Of a DNA stretch of 64,000 nucleotides, positions 40,201-52,200 are shown one piece after another; position 1 is the stretch's first letter; the number at the start of each line of letters is the position of its first letter. Both the position numbers and the translations under genes were made by a program. The notes beneath the pieces were generated by a model. The model saw nothing but the letters and a program-made list of their open reading frames with translations, was not told where the DNA came from and made no database searches. The DNA comes from Antedon bifida (lineage: Eukaryota; Echinodermata; Crinoidea; Comatulida; Antedonidae), in NCBI GenBank assembly GCA_963402885.1, contig OY727095.1, positions 25,797,001-25,861,000 on the forward strand. The letters are read 5' to 3'.

Positions 40201-43200
40201 TTTCTAGGCCATCTTTATGAAGATCGATATCATTATTTTAGCGTCCGTAGTACAGCGGAAAACGCACTAGCGTAGCCTTTCCGAATGTTCAATGTTCCGG
40301 CCTAGCGCGCTCGCGTTGTCAAAAAAGAATGTTTCTGTTGCAGAAATGAGCTAAGACGAAATTTTTCATCTCAAGGCAGGGTGTTGTTCGTCTTAGATTT
40401 AAGACAAAATTAAGCAAATTTTTTTGCTTAGATATATTGATAAATCTGACTTAGGCAAAATCAAGGATTTAAGGCAAAGTTAAGACGATTTTTTTGCTAA
40501 GCAAATTTGATAAATCCGGCCCCAGTTTTTAAAGTCCTCACCCACTCGCTTTGATGTTACGCTAGGCCTAGGCAGCCAAGCAACACATACCTGCGCTTCG
40601 TTTAAATTTACCACAGTCATATTTTGGATGGCGCACTCAATATTTCTTAACCATGCAAAACAGATTTGTATGTACTAGCTTACAATTTCGTTATCGTATT
40701 CGTAGCATGGGAAACCCCCTAATATAAAACCAAATTCAAGAATTCTCCTACCAATAGTATACACATAGATATATGCTCTCATATAGAAGATACACATAGT
40801 AGGTGCTATGCATATTTGTACATTACAGATTTTACACAGAATTTTTCCGTAAAAAAGGACAAAAGTTTTTATTTACATTAATAAACATTGTTTTTTTTAT
40901 CAATTTATAAAGTAGTATTGGTAAATATAGTTATGTAAAAAAAAAATTTAAAAAATGTTAATAACATAACAAAAAATCATTTTTCATTTCCATAGCAACA
41001 AAGTAAAATTACAAATTGTACAGCTAGTTTCATTCTCTATAAATAAAAATCATCCGAAATAATGAGCAAAAGCATAATAATCGCAATATTTTCAATTAAG
41101 TATGATTTTTTTTATGATTTTCATATTTCTACAAAGTTACCATCCCCAAATTATACTATGCGCCCTCTACATAGTTTTAAGATGATTGGTTGAAAGTTGG
41201 AAAGCATAACCAGGAAGTAATTGGCAAGTTTCAAACGCAGCAATGCAGGCCTAGAACAATTGGCCTACATTAATCTTGTTTTTTACTATTTATACTAAAG
41301 TAAGTCGTGTTTAAAGGCAAGTAAATTAATTGTTACCTTTCTATTATTAATTATGATTATTAAAAGTTTAAATTAGTTATCTGTTATTAAAGTATTCCTC
41401 TAGGCCTAGTCTAGGCAATTTAAGCTAGGCCTAGACTGACTTACATTGTGTTTGGTAGCCTTCGCATTGGCTAAGTAGTATTTATTCTCTCAAATAAAAA
41501 GTTTATTAACTTGACGATAATCTTATAATGCTAGGCTTCAGGGGTGCTTAGTGATATAGTATGTTATTGTTAGCCTAGACCATGCTTCAGTGTCAAACAT
41601 AGCAGTTTTTTTTAAATGATCGATTTAGATGTACATGAATTGATTTGAAAAAGTAAGATCCAAATATAAAAATAATATAAACTAGACATGAAACTCATCA
41701 CTTTGACGAGTTAGTTATCCGCACGAGAAACGCCACGTGCACGTCATACGTTGGAATTTTGCACACAGAAAAAGATTATGGCATTATGACCTGAACTGAG
41801 AAGAATATGATATGCTGTTAGTGCTGAAATCAATTTTGTGTCATATGGTATATACAGTATAAACAGTATAATCTGTATACATATTAAATACAGTGTAGAA
41901 TAGGTGAAATTACGGGATCCGCCATTTATTCCTATTTTTAACATGGCGACGATATCAAAATGAAACTCTAAGATAGCAATTCGGAAGGAAATTATCTCAG
42001 CAACAACATATTAACGTGTAGAAGAAATTTGAATACGTAGAATATAGATGCCCGCTCTTTTAAATGTGATGAACTATGACGCAAAAGGTGAAAATAGGAC
42101 TTTTTTTATTCAACTGGCCATATGGCGACGTCACAACATCTGATTGGCAAAATGTTCATATGAATTCGTATCTACAATCCAATAGCTTCCAGAAAACGAT
42201 AATCACTTCATATTCTGACAAGCTATAACAGATAGAAATTTATTGTAAAGATGAAAATAAGTGACCCACATTATTTACATTTTTAGACATGATGACGTCA
42301 TAAAAATTAAAATATTCTTTAACTCATGCGAAAGATAGTTGATTGACCTAGACAATATTAAATTCGGGGTGAAAATGGAAAACGGATAAGTGGAGTAACT
42401 TTGTGTAAAACATGCCATTTTTAGTGCACAAAAAGTTAGCTCAAGATATAAATTAAACTTTTGCTAAGTTTCAATTTAAATTGTTATGTGGTTTTCAATC
42501 TAATACACGAAATTCATAAAATCGCGCGCAAGTCACGTTGCGCATTTCTGACGTCATTCACAATAGGAGGTGCACAACTTCACGAGAAGAAATGTTTTGT
42601 TTACACGTTTTTGAGATACGCGAGACACAAAAATGGAGGAGAAATGCGCGTGCGCGCGTAACTTCTTGTAAAACATGCCATTTTTAGTACACAAAAAGTT
42701 GACCCTTGATAAGAATTAACCTTACACCAAGTGTCAATTAATAATCACTTTTTAGTTTTTATTGTATGATAAATCATTGTAATTCATAAAATCGTGCGTA
42801 AGTCATGTTGCGCAACTCTGACGTCATTCAAAAATAGGAGGTGCACAACTTCACGTAAATGTCCATATGATGACAAAGTTATGAAATGTTATGTTTACAA
42901 GTTTTTGAGATCCGCAAGATATAAAAATGGAGGAGAAAGAAAGAAGAATAATATAAAGAAAAAAAAGATCCAGGACGGTTACAAGGAGTTATCCGCTCAA
43001 TAAGGATAACTAAAAAAAGTAACAGGACAGTTACAAGGAGTTATCCGCTCAATGCGGATAAATAAAAAGTGAAAACTTTTTTTTCTTTGAACAAACAATT
43101 AATAACCCACTGAAACTTAATAGTATAGTTAGCAAGTAATGTGTTATTATATTTTTCTCCAACAGAAATTATATTTAAACACCATGGTACAGAACATTCT

Positions 43201-46200
43201 TTTAAAAAATACTTAGTAAAGTATAACAATTGAGGTTAGTGTGATTTAGGCTATTATTTAAACAGACAAGCCTTCTGTATAACAAATGAAAACAATTTTC
43301 AAGTAGTTTTTATACTGTAACCCAATTTATTCTGTAACATTCTAATAGAACATGGAAGTAACTTCAGGCTTGCAAGTATGTCTCATCTGCAATGGTTTGA
43401 AGGGATCGCTATCAGACAGAGAATTGACTTTCAATAAAAAACAAAGGATTAAGTACTTTCCTTAACTCTTGCGATGAGCTTCAGGATGACGTGGCCGAAA
43501 GGGTCAAACATATTCGGAATACCAACCAACCAATATCAAATATAAAATTTCACTTTCAGTGTAGGTCATTATATACAGATACACAGAAGCGTGCACTTGC
43601 AGAGAAACGGAAGCAAGAGAACAACGATAATCTCAAAATAAAGCGCATATCTCGAGAAGAGTCTTCATTATTTTCATGGGATGAACAGTGTTTCATATGT
43701 GGTAAGCAATAAATAAAAAGAAGTGTGTATTTTTAACAAAAGTAAATGTGAAGCCAAAAGAGTTACGTCACAAAATATTCAAAATTGCCAGTGAAATTAA
43801 TGACACTGCTGTCATACAGCTTCTTTCTTTTCATGAGGATATTTTTGCTTTAAATGCAAAATATCACAAGCGATGTTACCAAACATACACATGTAAACGT
43901 AACATACAAACAAAAACACACACACTAAACATTAAGGCGGAAAACAATGTAGATAGCTTAGTTAAATCAACTTTTCAACATTTTAAACCTGTTTTAGATA
44001 ATGGTAATATTGTTCTTTTATGTGACATGCGAAATTTCTACAATGAATGTAAAGACACCGATAAGATCATTTTTTATAAAACAAAAGTTGATGAAATTGT
44101 ATGGTGATGAATTAACATTTTATTATCAAAAAGGGTCAGCAGATGTTGTATGTAAAAGTTTGATGATGTCTATAGGAAATGTACTGAAAGAAATAAAAAA
44201 TATTGAAACTGGAACTGATGCCAACATTAGTGCAGATTGGGATGAGAATGAGGATCACATTCTTTACAAAGCTGCTAGCATTCTTCGTAGAGATATAGAG
44301 AACATCGATCCAACAACACACTATCCAACTGCAGATGAAGTTCATCTTGTAACCTCTGCTGCTTTCCTTGCACACACACTGCGAAGATTCATGTCATTTG
44401 AAAAGCCATGGTGATTATTTCAACTCAGATTACATTGACAAGTTTCCAACGTTTTATTCCACCAAGGACATTGTGTGGAGTTTGCTTCGCCAAGTATCAA
44501 GAGGCATATATAATATACCACAGCATATACACTATTCTCATTCACAAGTGATTCCCTTCTGGACAGGTTTCAATTCAACTAAGTCAAAGAGAAATATGAA
44601 AAGTGTCACGGTCATTGCATATCCACCCATTATAGAAGCACCACCATCTGATATGAGCACTGTATACACAACACTCATACGAGGCAAGGAGTTAGTAGAG
44701 AAGTGTGGACAACCTTTTCATATACATACATTTGACCAGCAGCTATACGCTATTGCACAAATGGTACAATTAAGTCACCAACAGGAATTTCCTAACCTTG
44801 TAATTCGCCTAGTAGTAGAGCAGTTAATGACATGAGCTGTGCATTTTATTACCAAAGCATGAAACTTGGCACAAAGTTTCTTTAATGTATATTATAGATT
44901 CAAAATATCGGGGGGTGCCAAGTGTCCAACGTCCGGTATGGCGGCCATCTTGATTTCAAAATGGCCACCATAAAAACAAAAAATGTTCATATCTTGGCAA
45001 CTATACACATTAGAGACTTAATTCTGGTCTCAAATTGTTCACAAACTATATATTTCTATTTGCTCTAATGAAAATTTTCGTCCAAAAATGACCGGAAATG
45101 ACGTTTCTTTCAGTTTGACCTTTGACCTCGTATTTGTATATCTCTGTAACTACTGGTCATTTTCAATCGATTTTGGTGTCATTTTGTTCAGAATAAATAC
45201 ATTTATATTTGTAGTAATGAAACATTTTCAAATAAAATGACCGGAAATACAATTTATGACCTTTGACATTTAATTATTGAATTTTAATTATGTGAATATA
45301 CTGTATGTGGTTTTTGTTGGTCTTAAATGCACCTAATTTTGAACTTTGACCTGATAGGCGTAATAATATTAAATGATTAATGGACTTAAATTGTATATAG
45401 TACATAAAATTGGTAAACAGTGTGCTTGGTGGTACCATTAGTTCAATGATGTTGGCACCTTCTGATTCGCTAAAAGTTTTAATAGTTTGACAGAGGAAAT
45501 AACATGTTATGGAATACCGTAAAACCTCGAAAAGGTGATAGTATGAGCTTCTTTTCGAGATAGACTGTATTTGAATGTCAAATGAATAGTATGATGATCG
45601 TGTTTATATCAATATATTATTAATGACCTTACAAAGAACCCTTTATATTTCAACAATCAATCCTCAGTTATTCTACAATTTTTTGTTTTCCAAGTGGTAG
45701 GCCTATTTTGATTGCATCTTCTTTTTGTAGGCCTATGCTTCCTCGGTAATATGGTCCTACCCCTCCTTCTTTGTCTGTAGATGGTCTTATACCCCATTCT
45801 TTGTCTGTGGATGGTCTTATACCCCCCTTCTTTGTCTGTGGATGGTCTTATACCCGCTTCTTTGTCTGTGGATGGTCTTATACCCCCTTCTGTGTCTGTT
45901 GATGGTATTACACCCCTTTCTTTGTGTGTGGATGGTCTTACACCCCTTTCTTTGTATGTAGATGGTCTTACACCCCTTCTTTGTCTGTGGATGGTCCTAC
46001 ACTCCCTTCTTTGTATGTGGATGGTCCTACACCCCCTTCGTTGTCTGTGGATGGTCCTACACCCCCTTCTTTGTCTGTGGATGGTCTTATACCCCCTTCT
46101 TTGTTTGTGGATGGTCTTGAACCCCTTTCTTTGTCTGTGGACGGTCTTATATCCCCTTTTTTGTCTGTTGATGGGATTTCACCCCTTTCTTTGTCTGTTG

Positions 46201-49200
46201 ATGGTATTAAACCCCTTTCTTTGTGTGTGGATGGTCTTACACCCCTTCTTTGTCTGTGGATGGTATTACACCCCTTTTTTTGTGTGTGGACGGTCCTACA
46301 CCCCTTTCTTTGTCTGTGGACGGTCCTACACCCTTCTGTGTGGATGGTCTTATACCCCCTTCTTTGTGTGTGGATGGTCTTACACCCCCTTCTTTGTCTG
46401 GACCCACTACTTTGATTGATTAAATCAAGACCTTCAAAGTGAAAGTCCACAGGTGGATGCCTAAAAAGGTCTTGTACAGAACAGTATATTGTAGGTCCAT
46501 GTCACTAATTTGAGAATTACTTGAATATATTGAGATGTCTTTTACGAATTGATTTGGTTCGGATTTTGCTAAAAAATCAATGACTAGAGAAAATCGAGGA
46601 AAAGGATTCAGATGGTTTACAGCAAAGGCCCATTACCATAAAAATGGAGTACATTTTTTTAGATGCAACGAAAATGAACAAGAACCATCTGAGTTTCTGA
46701 CTAATGAAAGTAGGTCTACTGCACAAATGCAGGATAAGTTTGTAGTATGTACTTTGAAAGACGGTGTTCTCTTAACTCATGAAAATGAGAACTTTCCGAA
46801 CTTGTCTCATATGCAACATCAAAGAGGCCAACGAAAGAATGCTACTTTACATCAAAAATATTTCCAAATGGCATCTAACAATTCAATTCAACTTTTATTT
46901 CAGACAATTGTCCATATGGTATAATACATTGCAAAAAAAAAAAAAAAAAGATGAAGGAGAGAGGACCAAAAATTTTATCTAACGATTGACACATCACAGT
47001 TTAGCAAACAAGTCGGCATAGATGAGCTCAGTGATTGCTGTTTCTCAGTGATCTGTCATACTTTACGCCTATCACATAAAAAATTCAGAATAATAATTCC
47101 TGGTCATTTTTGCATTAAGTGTCATTTATTTCGTTAAAAAAAATTAGGTGCATTTATACCAATGTAAACCACATACAGTATGTTCACATACTTATATATG
47201 TCAAAGGTTATAAATTGTATTCCAGTCATTTTATGTGAAAATGTTTCATTACTACAAATATAAATGTCTCTATTCTGAACCAAATGACACCAAAATCGAT
47301 TGAAAATGATCAGTAGTTACCGAGATATACAGATAAGAGGTCAAAGGTCAAACTGGAAGAAACGTCATTTCCGGTCATTTTTTGACGAAACTTTTCATTA
47401 GAGCAAATAGAAATATGTGGTTTGTGAACAATTTAACACCAGAATCAAGTCTCTACTGTTTATAGTTGCCAAGATATGAACACTTTTTGTTTTTATGGTG
47501 GCCATTTTGAAACCGGACATGGACACTTGGCACCCCCCGATATTTTTAATCTATATACATCAAAGAAACTTTGTGGCAAGTTTCATGCTTTGGTAATAAA
47601 GTGCACAACTTGGCTATTTTTATGGCGCTAACTGCTCTACTATAGGCGGATTTCACACAATGGCAACTTTTATTGCATGTATTGGAAAAATGGGGAGATG
47701 CAGGCCTAAATGATATGTTGGCGGATTCTAATGTGTTCGCTCCAGCAAGTGTGGAGATGATGTTGTCAGGAAAGCAGTTCCATCAGGGGACTGACCTTGG
47801 TTTATGAAGCACTTATCCATCAGCTCATTCACAATTTTTGTATATGGTTAGACGAAAGAAAGCAAATTGAAGATCTAGACGAGTGTGTGAACTGTAACAG
47901 AGTTACAAAAGATGTTTGCAACTAGCAGAGACATATCGAATGAAAACACAACTGATCTCACTGCAATGAAAGAGAAGTTAATACCTCTTTTGGAATTTAT
48001 TGAATGTGGACGGCAAGCTTCTTCGACGTTTGCTTTCTGGGAGCATTTTCTTAACGTCATACAAATAATGCTTTCCAACATAAGAGCAGAAAGAGAAGGT
48101 GACTGGAAGTTACATATTTGCAGCCAAATGAACATGCTGCCATATTTTTTTGTTGCAGACCGACCATATTATGCTCGATGGGGAACACTGTATGGTTTAG
48201 AAATGGTTAATTCCCTCCCTGAATCGGTTTCTAAGGCATTTGATGGAAAGTTTTCAGTCAGACAGACACCAGGGAAGTTTAAGGGAATTTGGACAGACAT
48301 GGGAGTGGAGACGACAATTATAAAAGATAGCAAGATCAACAGCGGCATAATAGGATTGACACGTAGAGGTTCAGCTGTACTGAGGTGGACATGCATACTA
48401 GGTCTAGGTCAGTATGCCAAAATGATGCATCAGAGAAGTGGAAAGAAAACTGCTGATACAGATTGTCATGAGCAAACTAAACCAGCCCTGATGAAAAGAG
48501 ATGAATCCGATGCACAACAAATAATAAATCACATACACAATAACATGACCGATCCATTTGCTACATCATCACACCCACTAATGCTTGTAAACTTAGGCAC
48601 AGGACTTGTTTCTACAAAACATTGCTGCTAAAGGCCAGAAGATGTTAGATGACTTTGTCAATTCTCGCTTGGTTGTAAATCCAGGGAAGAACAAATCTTT
48701 CTACCATCCAATTACAAGGTCTGGGGTGAAAACTTACAGACATCTGATGGAAACTACAAATGTAAAAATCAAAGGAAAGTTGAAAATAGCTCTATCACCA
48801 GAATTGATATATCAAAGAGCATTTTTTGTCAAAAGTTAGACCAGAGGAGAACTTGACTACAGTTCTAAGTTATCCTGTAACTGCTATTCCACCATCATTA
48901 TTCAAAGAAGACGAAGAACAAACAAATCAGACCTGCTTCATGCCCTTGAGGACAATGTGAAACATTTAACAACAGCAGACCTCCCACCATCAGAACTAAC
49001 ATCTGCTGTTCTAATAGATGTAATGACGGATATATAATATGACATCATTCGCTGATATCGGAGATTTTTGTTTCGAGAAAATCAAGAAGCTGCTCTGTTC
49101 GAATGAAGAGGTGCATTTGAAGTGTATAAATGAAAATGTGTTATTGTTAAATAATTTGCGTAATTTTACTTCGATGCTATGTAATACCACTTTCACACCA

Positions 49201-52200
49201 AAAGCAAAACTACGGAGACACTCCGGAGTTGACGCCCCGCTGTTTGGTGTGAAAGGTAAAATCAAGCAACTCCGGAGTTTAAAACTGCAGGTTGAACAGC
49301 TGAACATTCTCCGGAGAGCGAACTGCGGGGACACCCCGGTGTTTTGGTGTGAAAGGTACCAACATCAAACTCCGGAGTGTTTCTGGTCAAAAGGTTATCC
49401 TCGCACAATCAATTATTTATTTAGTTTTATTTCAAAATACTATAAATATTTGTAAAAAATATATAGCGGGTCTACAAAATAATAAGTAGTATCAATAAAA
49501 CATTATATTACTTCTGAGACTTTTGAAAGTAATTATTAAATTTAAAATATTATTAATTAAAATGATTCTAATGATCGTCGCTATGTAAACGAACAAAATA
49601 GAGGGCGACATTTACAATTTTATTTTATAAACCCCGGTGTTGCTAGGTTGGTGTGAAATGGATATCTCCGGAGTTTCTCAACGTTTTGAATAGTCATAAA
49701 CCCTGGGGTGTCTCCGGAGACACTCCGGAGTTTTGGTGTGAAAGGGGTAGAAGTGAAATCCGTTTTTGTTACTTTAGTTAAATAATGTTTCTTTTTTTCA
49801 CATAACTATATTTACAAATACTAGAAGTTTTTTTTCCAAAAAGTAATTTATAAAAAAAACAAAACCAGTGTATAATAAACTGTAATGCAAAAAAACTGTT
49901 CAAACATTCTGTTTAAAAGCTGTGTAATGTAACAATGTGCATAGCAACAACTTTTTAAAATTATTTTAGTCATTTTCCAATACCCAAATAGTCTTTTAAT
50001 TGATTTATTAAGTTATAAATAACTTTCTTATATCAGATGATTTGTATTTATATAGAATGAAACTAGCTGTGCAATTTGTAATTTTACTCTGTTGCTATGG
50101 AAATGAAAAATGAATTTTTGTTATGTTATAAAAAAAGTTTTTATTTTTTTACATAACTATATATACAATACTAGTAGATAGTTTTCATTTATAAATTGAT
50201 AAAAAAAAACAATGTTTATTAATGTAAATGAAAACTTTTGTCAAAAACAAATTCTGTGTAAAATCTGTAATGTACAAATATGCATAGCAATGGTTGCTAT
50301 GGCGATGGATATTTTATTTTTTTTATTGTTTTATTCGTTTTCTAATACCAGAGTATGTTTTTAGCAAGTTTCAATGATTATTGGCGAGTAGTTTTGGAGA
50401 AAAGCAATTTTAACTTAAATTATCCTAAAACCATAATTCTTATGTAAAAAATGGCAGCCATTTTGATTATGCGATTTGGACATGTTCCCCCAAAGGGATT
50501 GTGGGTAATTTTGAGTTGTGACCTTCCCAAGACCTATATTTTCTAAAAGTATAAAAATTAGCCGGTAGTATTTCCATTGCCACCTCATCCTTTTCTAGAG
50601 GACTTTTTGGCCATCTGCCCAGCTCTTCTGATCAATTTGATACCAAAATTATCTCGCTGTGACCAGTGGTTGTCGACATTTTAAGGCCTTGTTTATAACT
50701 TTCATCACATTTTTTAAATGTGTAACCAAGCCAAAAATGATTGATTGACCACCCTAAACCAATCTATGAAGTCAAATTCTCTGGTCCTCAAAGTCCATAC
50801 GAAAGTGTATCTAATATAGTCTACTAGAGTAAATATTAATGTAAGAAATGACTATAAAAAGATAATTTTACAATATGGCTGAACCATTTTCTAAAATTTA
50901 CCTGACTAGTTTGTATGCTAATATTCTCACTTAATACTGTAGTTTCCAGATCTTGTAGAATACAAGCCTCTGGTGCACTCATACTCTCGTCAAGATGCCT
51001 AGCAATTAGACTTGCTGCTGGAACACTGAAGGACAATCCTGGTTGTTCACTAACACTGTTCTTCTCAGTATTTGTAGATCTTGTAGGATTTTTTTCTTCC
51101 ATGGGAGGAAATTTTATTAAAGGACTGTAACATTCCTCAATAATGACCCACTCATCTTCATCAGAACTGTTGGTAGGAAGTTTTTTATTATATGGTTTTT
51201 TCAAAATTTGATCAGGATCTATCAGTTTGTCTGCATAATCTGATATAGGTGTAAAAAAATCTGAAAGAGAAGCTTTGAATACCATTTCCATAGATGAAAT
51301 TTCAGTTTTGGCATCACTATTTTCCTCTGGATTAGTTTCAATCAATACTGAAGGTGATGTGAAACTTTGAAAGGATCCAACTCCTGCAATACTTTCATTC
51401 TTCTCCCTATCAGTTCTCTTTCTCAATAGCACTGATGGTGTTTTACTGATAATACTGTCTTCAGCATCAAGTAATAGTTTTGCCATCATCTTTGAAGGAG
51501 TAGTGTAGCTTGAAAAAGAACCAACACCACAGACAAGGTCACCAACTTCCCTATCCTGTGCTTTCTGTATTAATTTTGATGGTGTGCTATAATTGTCAAA
51601 GGAGCCAACATCTAAAACTTCATGTGTTGGCTCTACTATAGCAGATGTGGCATCGAAATCAACTATAGTATGATCCCGACTTTTAAGGTTGTTTTTCTGG
51701 TAACTACTGTTCTCAGGACTACTTGAGTTGGTTGTAGAACTTTTACAATTTAATGACAGGCAGCTTCTCTTTTTCTTATCTTTTTTTGCAGACTTGTTAT
51801 CTACAGACTGTGTTGAAATGCTTGAGGTTGACATGGTTTCAGCATTGTTTCTGGAGTAATCATTTGATATGCTTTCATGCAAATTTGACTGTAATTGTGA
51901 ATCATTACCATTATTTTGAATATCCTTCTTAATTACCATGCTGCCACCTTCTTTTCCTAAATTCCTTACATCACTTTTCCTAGTTTCAACACTAGCTAAC
52001 TCTGAACTGATAGCTTGCTGATCATCTTCTTTAGTTTTCCTATTCTTGTCGTTCTCTGAAGGACATAACTTGGTTTGTGGTAATACATTGGCTGCATGAT
52101 CTACAGATGTTATCTGGTGACCATCTTGATTTTCCACACAACCAGATGATATGACATCGAATGCATCATGTGAGGACACTGGATGGATACTTGGCTCCAA

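Larger units (their letters stand above)
44813..47642. mobile_element. Long-TIR element (2830 bp) inserted in the repeat-derived gene
   Basis: Inverted repeats of about 550 bp: left from TAGTAGAGCAGTTA, right ending TAACTGCTCTACTA. TAG is duplicated at 44810-44812 and 47643-47645. Excising the element and one TAG rejoins CGCCTAGGCGG, coding Arg-Leu-Gly-Gly in the host gene. TIRs hold GTCATTTCCGG-type and TTTGACCT words and a perfect DR1 motif in each arm. The interior contains the minisatellite (45775-46420) and a LINE-like 3' scrap near 46860-46950. No transposase. Confidence 0.9.

Noticed and set aside
45781-46450. Long open frames on both strands (up to 212 codons)
   Set aside because: They are by-products of a 30-bp minisatellite whose unit is a multiple of three; the peptides are pure repeats in every frame.
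49039-49455. A 138-codon gene
   Set aside because: It starts at the decayed end of the repeat-derived gene and continues into MITE C.
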